From contig NZ_PJAU01000061.1 in the NCBI RefSeq assembly GCF_002836255.1, forward strand, positions 124,001-188,000: a DNA stretch of 64,000 bases, written 5' to 3'. Position 1 is the first letter of the stretch. Each line of letters starts with the position of its first letter. The notes below the pieces were generated by a model. The model had not been told where the DNA came from. It did not search any database and saw only the letters and a program-made list of their open reading frames with translations. Of the stretch, positions 22,416 to 32,453 are shown piece by piece. The DNA is from Colwellia sp. 75C3 (GTDB lineage Bacteria > Pseudomonadota > Gammaproteobacteria > Enterobacterales > Alteromonadaceae). Position numbers and translations under genes: made by a program.

Positions 22416-25268
22416 TTAAAAGTTTTTGCTTAAGTTCATATACATGTAACGACCACGGTTTGAATGGTAATCAGCTGAATAACCATGCCAGTAATTATCT
22501 GCTACTGGTGGCTCTTCATCGGCGATATTTCGAATACCCACTCTTACATAAGAGCCATCTAATAGACCTCCTTCAGCAAATCTATAAGAGCCATATACGT
22601 TAACCGTAGTGAAGCTGTCGATAGGTAAAAATACTTTTACATCGTCAATTTTCACGTCAGTACTGGTATCAATAAACTCACTAACATAATCAACACTTAC
22701 ACCAGCGCCCCAGCCGTTAAGTTTCCAGTTAAGTGAACTCTTACCGCGCCATTCAGGGCTGCCATCTTGTAATATTTGATCGCCTACACCTTTAACATTT
22801 ACATTTTCAAGGTTCGGGTATGTTGCAAGGTCTTGTTGTGCTGCAAGTACTTTGGCTGAAGTTTCATCGACAGAAACATCATACTTAGTTAAATACGCGG
22901 CATTAACATTAAATTGAAAATCACCAAAGTCAGTTTCAAGGTCATACACTATGCCAAAATCAAGACCGGATAGTTCTTGTTTTGACGCATTCTGATATTT
23001 GTTACGCACTTCACTCACTGTGCCATCAGCACCACGAATTACCGAAGGCTCACTTGAACCTTGTTGCTGTAAAACATAATCATAAGCAATAACAGTGTCA
23101 TAAGGCGTTAAGAAAACCAGGTTTTCTTGATCAATATTCCATGCATCTATGGTGAATGTTAAAGTATCAGTCGGCTCGATAATAAGGCCGAAAGACGTAT
23201 TTACACTGTCTTCTGACTCAAGGTCTGAGTTACCTAAGCGATTATCAATAATGGCATAGCTATCATCAAGTACCGGATCATATTTACTACTACGACGCGG
23301 CATACTGCTGTTATCAGCACTTTGCTGTAAGCCTGGAACTTTAAAACCACCGGCATAAGATGCGCGTAAACTTACCCAATTAGCTGGCTTATAGAAAAAA
23401 GCAACTTTAGGTTTTAAGGCATCACCAGCGTCAGAGAAGTTTTCATAACGTGCGGCAAGTTGAACTTCAGCATATTGATCACCACTATCAATCAATGGCA
23501 CGATAAGCTCTGCGAAGGCTGAACCAATATTACGACTAGCACTTGCATCTGATGTGGCACTACTACCGTATAAAGAGCTGTCGTTAACCACACCATAAGC
23601 ATCAGTAAAAGGTCTGCTACCATCTACATACTGATCACGATCACTGGAGTAAGTTTCACGACGAAACTCTACGCCCACTGCCAATCCAGCATCACCTGCC
23701 GGCATTTCAAATAACTCACTATTCGACGCTTTAAAGTCAATAGACGCTAAACTAGTTTTTGAATCTACATGGGCATTAACCATAAACTGGTCGCTGATTG
23801 CAGAGGATACAAGTGGTATATTACCGATAGAATTTGGATTGTTAACATCTCCACCACCAAAAACATTATAAGCAGTGCTTTCATCGGTACTGTTAGCCGC
23901 TTTTTCAAAGGCATTTACATCTACACGTGTACTGGTATCGTTCGTTTCTGCTTCACTATAAAAAGCAGCAGTTTCCCATTCCCAGTCACCCATATAGCCT
24001 CTTAAGCCGACAAGTGTTCTAAAGCTGATATCATCAACAACCACTGATCTTGGACCAACATCAACAGGGCGATATTTACGAACAATCGTTTCTTCTCCAA
24101 AAGGATTATAAAAAGCATCTGCTGCAACAGTAAATTGGTGTTTACTACCACCATGATTTTGCTCTGATTGATTTGAAAGCTCTGCTTGGTAATAAATACC
24201 TTCGGCGAAAAGTTCTAAATCGTCATTAACTTCATGGGTAAAGTGGGTATAAAAGTTAAGTCTTTTAACATCTGAAGATAAAGGACGTGTGGTACCACGG
24301 TCAAAACGAATATCTCTCCCGGTACTGCCTTTATCGGCACAAACGCCTTCAACATCAAGTGGCGAATCTACACAGCCTGACATAGTGTCAGGTTGTAAGT
24401 GAAATTTGCCTAAACTATCATTGCTAAATTCACCCCATGGTGTATCTGTACTGCGGTTATCAAGTTGGGTATCACCAACAAAATCTGCAGGTAAACCAGG
24501 GTATTCACGTCGGTCATGACTAGCTGAATAAGGACGTTCAGTTGCCATCATGCCATTTCGGTTATATATCGTAACTGAGCCAACTAAATTTGAAAGGCCA
24601 TCGTTAAGTTCTACACCACCTAAATAACTAAATGTTGTTTCATTGAGTGGTGTACCTTGCGATTGACCATATCGAAGGCTTACTTTATTACCAACATATT
24701 CACTATCAAGAGCATAGTTAACCACACCAGCAATAGCGTCTGAGCCGTAAATAGCAGCAGCACCATCACGTAATATTTCTAATGAACGTAAGCCTGAAAC
24801 AGGTAAGGTATTTGAGTTAACGGTATTTACCGGTACTTTATTAGCACCTTTTTTAGATTGAGTACCAGGATGGTTTACCATGCGGCGACCATTAAGTAAT
24901 ACCAAGGTATTACCAGCACCGAGACCACGTAAGTTAAATGAGCCAACATCACCACGAGCATCGTTCACACCAGAAGAACCGGTCGCTTCACCAAAGTTAA
25001 CTGAACCCATTTGCGGGATAGAGCGAAGTAATTCATCACCTGTCATAGCCGCGCTATTTTCAATATCAGTTGCTGTCATCGCAGTAACTGGCAAAGTACT
25101 AACATCAGTTGCTCGTTTAATATTTGAGCCTATAACACTAATGCGTTCAACTTCTTCTTCTTTAATATTTGCTGCATCTTCAGCAAAGACAACTTGAGAA
25201 GTAAGTGCTGTTAGCACGCATAAACTCAAATGTGATAATTTAGACTTAAATATTGCTCTATCTTTCAT
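22416..25268 (-). CDS. TonB-dependent outer-membrane receptor
   Basis: A 950-residue receptor of the large oligopeptide/carbohydrate-type class. The signal peptide ends near VVFA. A TonB-box-like stretch (VERISVIGSNIK) is followed by the plug: MTGDELLRSIPQMGSVN, GDVGSFNLRGLGAGNTLVLL and the sequence LRSLEILRDGAAAIYGSDAI. The barrel ends in YMYMNLSKNF with the terminal Phe. The ATG at 25268 has GGTGG upstream. It is followed by M14 carboxypeptidase and D-aminoacylase genes, which suggests it imports peptides or D-amino-acid conjugates. A palindrome at 25402-25418 lies about 135 bases upstream. Confidence 0.92.
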   Translation of the reverse strand: MKDRAIFKSKLSHLSLCVLTALTSQVVFAEDAANIKEEEVERISVIGSNIKRATDVSTLPVTAMTATDIENSAAMTGDELLRSIPQMGSVNFGEATGSSGVNDARGDVGSFNLRGLGAGNTLVLLNGRRMVNHPGTQSKKGANKVPVNTVNSNTLPVSGLRSLEILRDGAAAIYGSDAIAGVVNYALDSEYVGNKVSLRYGQSQGTPLNETTFSYLGGVELNDGLSNLVGSVTIYNRNGMMATERPYSASHDRREYPGLPADFVGDTQLDNRSTDTPWGEFSNDSLGKFHLQPDTMSGCVDSPLDVEGVCADKGSTGRDIRFDRGTTRPLSSDVKRLNFYTHFTHEVNDDLELFAEGIYYQAELSNQSEQNHGGSKHQFTVAADAFYNPFGEETIVRKYRPVDVGPRSVVVDDISFRTLVGLRGYMGDWEWETAAFYSEAETNDTSTRVDVNAFEKAANSTDESTAYNVFGGGDVNNPNSIGNIPLVSSAISDQFMVNAHVDSKTSLASIDFKASNSELFEMPAGDAGLAVGVEFRRETYSSDRDQYVDGSRPFTDAYGVVNDSSLYGSSATSDASASRNIGSAFAELIVPLIDSGDQYAEVQLAARYENFSDAGDALKPKVAFFYKPANWVSLRASYAGGFKVPGLQQSADNSSMPRRSSKYDPVLDDSYAIIDNRLGNSDLESEDSVNTSFGLIIEPTDTLTFTIDAWNIDQENLVFLTPYDTVIAYDYVLQQQGSSEPSVIRGADGTVSEVRNKYQNASKQELSGLDFGIVYDLETDFGDFQFNVNAAYLTKYDVSVDETSAKVLAAQQDLATYPNLENVNVKGVGDQILQDGSPEWRGKSSLNWKLNGWGAGVSVDYVSEFIDTSTDVKIDDVKVFLPIDSFTTVNVYGSYRFAEGGLLDGSYVRVGIRNIADEEPPVADNYWHGYSADYHSNRGRYMYMNLSKNF

Positions 25269-25660
25269 GACATCCACCATTGTAATTTAGCTTGTTTTAT
25301 AATTGTCAGGTTATTAGTTACCCGATCATTTAGTTACGTTTCATTCACCTTAACCATGAACTTAAATTACACCTTTAACAATTGACCCTTTATTGCTGAC
25401 CTATAACCTAGGGTTATGGCTTGGATTTTATCTAGGAATATTAAGACTATTTTTAATAATAAAAGTAAGCATTAATTAAATAAGTTTAAGGATATAGAAG
25501 AACGAGAGCATGACAGCTATTGAATTATACTAATAAAAACAATGCTTAGATAGTTTTCACCCATCACTGTTTTAACAAACATGTGATGGGTGAAATTTTT
25601 GCAGTAATCAATAATCAGTTATTAAGAAATGATTATTGTAGGTTTAGCGAACTAAAGGTA
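25269..25660. other. Promoter region of the TonB receptor locus
   Basis: About 390 bases between the receptor start and the 3' end of the giant GDH gene. Besides the palindrome at 25402-25418, a hairpin with stem TCACCCATCA / GTGATGGGTGA lies at about 25557-25592 and could terminate GDH transcription. No gene seen. Confidence 0.45.
25402..25418 (-). promoter_or_regulatory. Palindrome TATAACC-N3-GGTTATA type, copy upstream of TonB receptor
   Basis: In the gene's direction it reads CATAACC-CTA-GGTTATA: perfect 6-base inverted halves, about 135 bases upstream of the receptor ATG. It is nearly identical to the site upstream of the NhaC-like gene and similar to that upstream of the CapA-like gene. 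Confidence 0.55.
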
Positions 25661-28600
25661 TTAAGCGATTAACGTCCTTAGTTGACGATTAGCAAAGTAA
25701 AGTTTATCAATATGTACTTTACCGGCGACTTTTAAATCATCTAACACTCTATTCACCCTATTTAACTCTGTGCTCTTGCTTGCGGCCCATAAATCAATAG
25801 CAATGTCAGCAGAAGACTCTTGGGTGCCCTTGAGTACGTTAAGTACTAACTTTTCTCTAAACTCTAACAAATCAAGTAATAAGCTAAAGCGAGATAATCG
25901 AGACCAGTGATCTTTGGCTTGCACCTTTTCTGTTTGTTCAATTAACCAAGCAAGACCGAGTAATTTACTGACCTTACAATAACAAGGCAGTATTTCAGTG
26001 ACCGATAAGCCAAGCTCTGAAGCTGTTTTTACGATGTCACAAAATACCACACTCGAGACTTTTAATTGATGAATGGTATCAATGAGCACTAAGCCATCTA
26101 CTTCATTGTTAAGTTGATAAAGAGACTCGTCAACCGGCGAAAATGGTAAGGTAATTTCATCACCATTAAGTTGTTGCAGGGTATTTATTCCCGGTGAATA
26201 GCGACTCACTATGGTCTCAATGCTGTCATCTACGCTGGCATGATTGATAAACCAAATGGCCATCAAACGATAAAAACGCTGTACCTCTATCATCATTTTT
26301 ATTTGCACATGTGCAGAAACACGGCCTTGTAATGACTCAATTTCATGCCAAATTTTATCCAATGAAAAGACTTCTTTAGCGATAATAAAGGCTTTAACAA
26401 TTTCAGCGATAGTCGCGCCGGTTTGTTCTCTTACCGCATGTATGCCACCGCGATTAAATATTTCATTCGCAACGCTGGTAGCAATAATTTGTTTTGCTAA
26501 AGGGTGATTAATAATAGCTTGAGTGTACTCTTTGGCTAATACTTCAGGAAATGCGGATAACAAATACTTTTCGAAATAACCATCGGTTATTAAGTGCTCT
26601 TCAGCTAATAAAGCATCATGCACATCCATTTTTGAATATGCCATCAATACTGCTAACTCAGGTCTAGTTAATCCTTGTTGTGCGACACTTCGCGCTTGTA
26701 GCTCTTCATCATCAGGCAAGTACTCTAACTCACGGTTTAGCCCGACGCTATTCACCAAATATTGGCTTAAGCGGGTAAAACTATCAAAGTGAGATTGGCT
26801 ATTCGCCTCATCAATACTTAACGCTTGCGCTTGATAATAATTATTACGTAATACCATAACGCCAACTTCGTCTGTCATGCTGGCTAATAAATTATCACGT
26901 TCGACTTTGGTCATTATTTTGTTATCGACTAAGCCATTAAGTAAAATTTTGATGTTTACTTCACTGTCTGAACAATTAACACCGGCTGAGTTATCAACTG
27001 CATCGGTATTGATTTTACCACCGCCTTTTGAAAACTCTATTCGGGCAAGCTGGCTACAACCTAAATTACCGCCTTCACCAATAACTTTACAACGTAATTG
27101 ATTGCCATTTACCCGTAGTTGATCGTTGGCCTTATCCCCTACTTCAGTATTGATTTCACTACTGGCTTTAACATACGTACCAATGCCACCAAACCAGAGT
27201 AAATCGGCTTGGCAGAGTAGAATATGACGAATTAACTCATCAGGCGATAACTGTTTTACCTTGTTATCAATATTGAGTAATTGTTTTGTTTCTGTCGATA
27301 ATTTAATGTATTTTACCGAGCGACTAAAGACACCACCACCGTTAGACATTAGCGCTTTATCGTAGTCTTGCCATGAAGAACGTTCAAGGTTATAAAGTCT
27401 GTTTCGTTCAACATAACTCACTGCACTATCAGGGTTAGGATCGATAAATATATCGCGATGATCAAAAGCCGCCACTAGCTTAATGGTGTTTGAAGATAAC
27501 ATGCCATTACCGAAGACATCACCAGACATATCGCCGATACCAATAACACTAATTTCATCTAGTTGAACATCAACATCCATTTCATTGAAATGTCGCTGTA
27601 CTGATACCCAAGCACCTTTAGCGGTTATACCCATCTTTTTATGGTCATAACCAACACTACCGCCTGATGCAAAAGCATCACCGAGCCAAAAGCCGTATTC
27701 ATCTGCAAGTTGATTGGCAATATCAGAAAATGTCGCTGTGCCTTTATCTGCTGCAACGACTAAGTAACTATCATCGCCATCAAAAAAAACCACATCTTTG
27801 GGTTTAACAATGCCCTCAGGGGTAATATTATCTGTGATGTCTAATAATGCCGAGATAAAAACTTTATAACAGCTGATGGCTTCTTTCGTCACACTTTCAC
27901 GGGAACCATTAACAGGTAACTGCTTAGGAACAAAACCACCTTTAGCACCTTGAGGCACAATGACGACATTTTTAACTTGTTGTGCTTTCACTAAGCCTAA
28001 TATTTCAGTTCTAAAATCTTCCTGTCTGTCAGACCAACGTAAACCACCACGAGAAACTAAGGCAAATCGTAAGTGAACGCCTTCAACCTGAGGAGAGTAA
28101 ACAAAGGTTTCAACATAAGGTCTAGGTTGAGGTGCATCATCAATTTCGCCACTTTTAATTTTAAAGGAACAGTATTTTTTTTGTTCTCCCGTTGAGGTGG
28201 CTTGATAAAAATTTGTTCTTACAGTTGCCGAGATAGCAGCAATAAAGTTACGAAGGATTCTATCGTGATCAATTTTTATAACCGTAGAGAGGCTTTCCAT
28301 CAGTTCAGCTTTGATGACTTCGGTTACCGCTTGTCGTTGCTTAATGCTATCGTTACTTAAGGCAAAGCGTGCTTCGAATAAGTTGATTAAGCCATGGACA
28401 ATATTAGGGTAATCAATCAAGGCTTGTTGGAAGTACTCTTCTGAATAACCCAGACCTAGTTGACGTAAATATTTGCCATAGGCACGAATAATCACAATCT
28501 GTCTGATATCAAGATGTGCACAAAGCAATAACTTGTTATAACCATCACTTTCTATATTACCCGCCCAAACTTGTGCCAATGCATGTTCAAGATTGAGTTT

Positions 28601-30418
28601 TAACGCGTCAATATCCGCTTCAGTATCTGGATACTCAAGGGTATAGCTATAAATATTGCTACTGGCATCACTATTGGCAAAATTAACTTTAAAGCTAAAT
28701 TCATCCAGAGGTCTAAAATCAAACTGCTCTAGGATCGGAATAGAGTCACTCAAGGCAATGCTTTGCCCTAAAGTATAAATATTTAAGGTAAGCACATTAC
28801 CTGTACCTTGCGTAGAACGATAAATTTGGAATTGGTAAGGATTTTTTTGACTTAAGCTTTCAATGTTCTTTATTGCTTTGGTGGCTTGTCTGGCTGAAAA
28901 ATGTTCTCGATAGCTTTTTGAAAAGGCATTATCATATTTTTTGTGTAACTGGCCGGCTTGCTTAGCGCCCCATAACTGCGAGATTATGCTGCTTAAGTTT
29001 TCACTCCAGCTTTGTGCCTTAGTTTCTATGCTCGCGATCAGCGCGGATACATCAATGTCATGGTTAAGAACAGTACCTTTTTTAACAATGAAATGCCATT
29101 GAGCGAGGTAATTATCATTAAGCATTGAACGACGAGATAAAATCTCCCCTTGATAAGTACTTGATAACTCGTCTTCAATTTCATCGCGTAAATCAGTACA
29201 AAATGCATCTTTAGAGACAAAAACTAATACGGAAACTTGCTCATTAAAGTCATTTTCTCTGATAAAGACACCAGCATTACTTCTCACGTTAAGGCTATGT
29301 ATGCTCTTTGCTAAGTTAAGTAGCTGCTCTACACTACTTTCATATAACTCACGTTTAGGTAAAACCGCGAGAATATGGTTGAAATTACGGTAATCATGGC
29401 TATCTAGTTTTAGATTAAGTTGCTGTAAAACTTGCGCTAATTTTGCGTTCAAAAAAGGGATTTTATTCGGGTGGAGATTATTAGCAACTTGGGTGAATAA
29501 GCCGGCAAACTGATGAATAGCAGTAAGTTCACCTTGTTTACTAAATTCTTTAATGCTGACTAAATCAAGATAATCCTGTCTGTGTATCGTTGATTTCACC
29601 GTTGATTTGCTAACTACTAGTGAGTTACTGGTCCCAATAAAACGACTAAACTCTGTTGCAGACAGGGTTAGCTCTTCATTGATGACAGATACATCATCAT
29701 GAAAAATACCGAAGCAGTCTTGAATAAGACCCAGTGTACTTTTTGTATTGACTGCTTGCATGTTATAACCAAGAAAAACAAAATTCCCCTGACAAAGCCA
29801 CGATAAAAACTCGTCGGTGTCGTTGGTTTTAACGTCGAGGTCAGTTGACGCATGGCTGATGTTTTTACTTTTTGCCATCATTAATGGCCAATCTTGAGTG
29901 ACTTGTGAAATATCGACCAAGAGCTGTTGTATTTTTTCGACTAGTTCAACAATCACAGTGGGCTCTAACGGGTTGGCAAGTTCAATATATAAAATCGACT
30001 CATCAGTAGAAGCCCCTTCTGCTATTGATGTATTACCGGTGTTTATTTGCGCTCTATTAACGACAGGGTGTAAAAATAAATTAATTTTATATCCCTGAGC
30101 CATGAGTAATGCTGAGATTGAATCAACAATAAAGGCTTTATCATCAGTAATAATATGTATTACTGATCCCTCAACTAAGTCACCGGGTAGTAATTTATTC
30201 TCAATGACAACTTTATTTCCGTTGGTGCTACGGCAATTGAACGATTGCCATAATAACAAGGCGGTTTGATAACGTTGTAGTGTTGATAACATTTGTAAAT
30301 CAACACTGAGCAAGCTGTTAAACATTTGCTGAGAAAAACGTTCAAAAGCAGAGGTATCTGCTTCCTGGTAGCTTTCATTTATATAACGAGATAATTCTAA
30401 ATCAGTAGCGACAGTCAC
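25661..30418 (-). CDS. gdhB: NAD-specific glutamate dehydrogenase, large (~180 kDa) class
   Basis: A 1,585-residue enzyme of the L_180 class, which converts glutamate to 2-oxoglutarate and ammonium with NAD. The N-terminal half holds ACT-type regulatory regions. The catalytic core begins around residue 780 with GGLRWSDRQEDFRTEILGLV and VVIVPQGAKGGFVPK (substrate-binding lysines), then FDGDDSYLVVAADKGTATFSD, GGSVGYDHKKMGITAKGAW, GIGDMSGDVFGNGML and VIGEGGNLGCSQLARIE. The length is standard for the class. The start is GTG at 30418 with AAGG upstream. It fits the amino-acid-catabolic neighbourhood (GltS, decarboxylase, D-aminoacylase). Confidence 0.95.
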   Translation of the reverse strand: MTVATDLELSRYINESYQEADTSAFERFSQQMFNSLLSVDLQMLSTLQRYQTALLLWQSFNCRSTNGNKVVIENKLLPGDLVEGSVIHIITDDKAFIVDSISALLMAQGYKINLFLHPVVNRAQINTGNTSIAEGASTDESILYIELANPLEPTVIVELVEKIQQLLVDISQVTQDWPLMMAKSKNISHASTDLDVKTNDTDEFLSWLCQGNFVFLGYNMQAVNTKSTLGLIQDCFGIFHDDVSVINEELTLSATEFSRFIGTSNSLVVSKSTVKSTIHRQDYLDLVSIKEFSKQGELTAIHQFAGLFTQVANNLHPNKIPFLNAKLAQVLQQLNLKLDSHDYRNFNHILAVLPKRELYESSVEQLLNLAKSIHSLNVRSNAGVFIRENDFNEQVSVLVFVSKDAFCTDLRDEIEDELSSTYQGEILSRRSMLNDNYLAQWHFIVKKGTVLNHDIDVSALIASIETKAQSWSENLSSIISQLWGAKQAGQLHKKYDNAFSKSYREHFSARQATKAIKNIESLSQKNPYQFQIYRSTQGTGNVLTLNIYTLGQSIALSDSIPILEQFDFRPLDEFSFKVNFANSDASSNIYSYTLEYPDTEADIDALKLNLEHALAQVWAGNIESDGYNKLLLCAHLDIRQIVIIRAYGKYLRQLGLGYSEEYFQQALIDYPNIVHGLINLFEARFALSNDSIKQRQAVTEVIKAELMESLSTVIKIDHDRILRNFIAAISATVRTNFYQATSTGEQKKYCSFKIKSGEIDDAPQPRPYVETFVYSPQVEGVHLRFALVSRGGLRWSDRQEDFRTEILGLVKAQQVKNVVIVPQGAKGGFVPKQLPVNGSRESVTKEAISCYKVFISALLDITDNITPEGIVKPKDVVFFDGDDSYLVVAADKGTATFSDIANQLADEYGFWLGDAFASGGSVGYDHKKMGITAKGAWVSVQRHFNEMDVDVQLDEISVIGIGDMSGDVFGNGMLSSNTIKLVAAFDHRDIFIDPNPDSAVSYVERNRLYNLERSSWQDYDKALMSNGGGVFSRSVKYIKLSTETKQLLNIDNKVKQLSPDELIRHILLCQADLLWFGGIGTYVKASSEINTEVGDKANDQLRVNGNQLRCKVIGEGGNLGCSQLARIEFSKGGGKINTDAVDNSAGVNCSDSEVNIKILLNGLVDNKIMTKVERDNLLASMTDEVGVMVLRNNYYQAQALSIDEANSQSHFDSFTRLSQYLVNSVGLNRELEYLPDDEELQARSVAQQGLTRPELAVLMAYSKMDVHDALLAEEHLITDGYFEKYLLSAFPEVLAKEYTQAIINHPLAKQIIATSVANEIFNRGGIHAVREQTGATIAEIVKAFIIAKEVFSLDKIWHEIESLQGRVSAHVQIKMMIEVQRFYRLMAIWFINHASVDDSIETIVSRYSPGINTLQQLNGDEITLPFSPVDESLYQLNNEVDGLVLIDTIHQLKVSSVVFCDIVKTASELGLSVTEILPCYCKVSKLLGLAWLIEQTEKVQAKDHWSRLSRFSLLLDLLEFREKLVLNVLKGTQESSADIAIDLWAASKSTELNRVNRVLDDLKVAGKVHIDKLYFANRQLRTLIA

Positions 30419-30442
30419 GATAAATTGCCTTAATTGGTATGA

Positions 30443-30707
30443 AAACCAATCGGACTAATTTATTGCTCACTTAGTGAGAATTAAAAGGCTTAGAGGCAAG
30501 GCATTGATTGAAGAGAATGGTTATTCCCTTGTCAAAATCAATAACGCCGCATATATGCCTTTTAAACTCGCCCTTCGGGAGCTCATTAGCAAACTTATAA
30601 CAGCACAAAATGAATGAAATATAGACTAACTATGTTTAACTCATTTTGCTTGTTTTAAGCTCGCTAATGTAACTCTAAGCTGAGCAATAAATTAATCCGT
30701 TTGGTTT
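30443..30707. repeat. MITE-like element of nested palindromes
   Basis: Outer arms 30443-30474 (AAACCAATCGGACTAATTTA...) and 30675-30707 (...TTAATCCGTTTGGTTT) are imperfect inverted repeats of about 32 bases. Inside, arms 30579-30613 and 30641-30675 pair over ~35 bases, and a third stem (TTAAAAGGC 30481-30489 with GCCTTTTAA 30557-30565) encloses ATTGATT/AATCAAT (30503-30509/30536-30542). Together they could fold into a branched snap-back structure. No coding capacity. It is likely a non-autonomous repeat, although no second copy occurs in the window. Confidence 0.65.
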
Positions 30708-30736
30708 AAAGAGCCTTTCCCTTCTGGGAGAGGTAT

Positions 30737-30802
30737 TACACCAAGTGTTCATATAATGAATTCAATTGGTGTATGTAAAAGCGTAGCTAGTGCCGCTTTT
30801 AC
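30737..30802. repeat. Two adjacent perfect hairpins
   Basis: TACACCAA/TTGGTGTA (30737-30744 and 30766-30773, 21-base loop) is followed immediately by GTAAAAGCG/CGCTTTTAC (30775-30783 and 30794-30802, 10-base loop). They lie next to the nested palindrome element and may belong to the same repeat unit. The rest of 30708-31048 shows no gene. Confidence 0.55.
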
Positions 30803-31048
30803 AGGCAAATTCATTTTTTTGATAAGGGTATAACCAAACGTTGCACTCGACTTACGATGAAAATCACTGCGCCAGTAATCGATTAGGCCATTACCAACAC
30901 GACTCCTTAAGTACATAACCCAAAGCTATTACCTAGCAAAGTTTAACTATTGTCCATTTACACCTTGCTACATTATCTTAAAGGTATCGACAAAGAATCA
31001 TCTGCTATTGCAACAGTGGCATGTTCCCTTAATCTATAAGATACCAAT

Positions 31049-32326
31049 ATGACCAGAAAACAAAATATAATTAAAACGGCTATTAACGATCAAATTATTG
31101 ATAATAATTTAACTGCTATTGGCATAATGGATTTAGATGGTTTGCGTAAGACAGTGAATGACGCTTATCAAGCCTTCCCCGCTAACTTTTTCCATACCTT
31201 TGCGGTTAAAGCCAATGCGTTAGTTAAAGTATTAGAGCCGTTACGTGAATATGGCATGGGCGCTGAAGTTGCTAGTCCGGGAGAGCTATTAATAGCCCTT
31301 ACCGCCGGTTTTTCAGCTGAGAATATTATTTTTGATTCTCCAGCTAAAACGATTCAGGACTTACGCACTTGTATAAAAAATGGCATAGCATTGAACATTG
31401 ACAATCTACAGGAACTTGAGCGAATTGATGCCATAATGCTTGAATATCCTGAAAGTACCTCAGTGATAGGTTTTCGCGTTAATCCACAAATTGGTGGTGG
31501 CAAGATAGGCTCAACCAGCACGGCTACCGCTACCTCTAAGTTTGGTTATGCCCTAGTAGACGGCGATAACCGTAACGAACTCATCAATATTTATAAAAAT
31601 CGTCCCTGGTTAAAGAGTATTCATACCCACTCTGGCTCTCAGGGTTGTGAATTATCGTTAATGGCCAATGGTATAAAAATAATTACTGAATTGGCTGAAG
31701 AAATAAATGACCTTATCGGTGTTCAACAAATAACGCGATTAGATATAGGCGGCGGTTTACCGGTTAATTTTAGTTCTGAAGTCGTTAAGCCAAGCTTTCA
31801 AGATTACGCTGATATATTAGAAGCTGAAGTACCGTTATTGTTTACCAACAAGTATCAAGTAAAAACTGAATTTGGCCGCGCAATTGTTGCTAAAAATGGC
31901 GTTATCATCACGCGCGTTGAATACACTAAAAACTCTGGCGGACGTCATATTGCAACAACACATGCTGGCGCACAAATAATAACCCGCACCGCTTTTTTAC
32001 CGAAATCATGGCCGATAAGAGTCACTGGATATACCTCTGACGGTGTAGAAAGAAGCGAACAGACTTCCGAAATAGTAACCACCGATGTAGCAGGCCCCTG
32101 CTGCTTTGCCGGTGATCTTATATGTAGTAATCAAGCCTTACCAAAGCTAGAACGTAATGACTACGTTATGGTGCACGATACTGGCGGCTATTATTTTACC
32201 AATCACTTCGACTATAACAGTTTACCACGAGTGGCTGTTTACACGGTAAGCGGTAACGATGATGACCTAACCATCAAAACTATCCGTAAAGGCGAATCCC
32301 TTGAAGATGTTTTAAACAAAATGTAA
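31049..32326 (+). CDS. Fold-III PLP-dependent decarboxylase (DAP/ornithine decarboxylase-like)
   Basis: A 425-residue enzyme of the alanine-racemase-fold decarboxylases. The PLP lysine is Lys54 in FAVKANAL. GMGAEVASPGEL, FGYAL, HTHSGSQG, DIGGGLP (phosphate-binding glycines) and EFGRAIVAKNG follow in order. The C-terminal GPCCFAGDLI supplies the usual Cys-Asp active-site pair of the partner subunit, and HDTGGYYFTNHFDYNS is conserved. The substrate could be an acidic or basic amino acid or a related compound; sequence alone does not tell. It is followed by gltS, an NhaC-like transporter and a LysR gene, all on the same strand. Confidence 0.85.
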   Translation: MTRKQNIIKTAINDQIIDNNLTAIGIMDLDGLRKTVNDAYQAFPANFFHTFAVKANALVKVLEPLREYGMGAEVASPGELLIALTAGFSAENIIFDSPAKTIQDLRTCIKNGIALNIDNLQELERIDAIMLEYPESTSVIGFRVNPQIGGGKIGSTSTATATSKFGYALVDGDNRNELINIYKNRPWLKSIHTHSGSQGCELSLMANGIKIITELAEEINDLIGVQQITRLDIGGGLPVNFSSEVVKPSFQDYADILEAEVPLLFTNKYQVKTEFGRAIVAKNGVIITRVEYTKNSGGRHIATTHAGAQIITRTAFLPKSWPIRVTGYTSDGVERSEQTSEIVTTDVAGPCCFAGDLICSNQALPKLERNDYVMVHDTGGYYFTNHFDYNSLPRVAVYTVSGNDDDLTIKTIRKGESLEDVLNKM

Positions 32327-32453
32327 ATCATTTTTATGTTCGCTTAAACACATAAAAAATCCTCATACTAAAATAGCCTATTCAAGCCCTTTATAGAGCA
32401 CCGATTAACATGTGCGGCTTGATTAGGCTCATAACAATAAAGTGAGTTTAATC

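Noticed and set aside
30419..31048. Possible riboswitch upstream of the PLP decarboxylase
   Set aside because: The structure seen is a nested palindromic repeat with arms on both sides; I find no conserved riboswitch core.
32331..32358. Terminator between the decarboxylase and gltS
   Set aside because: The stem TTTTTATGT/ACATAAAAA is only A/T pairs and is not followed by a T-run, so it was not called.
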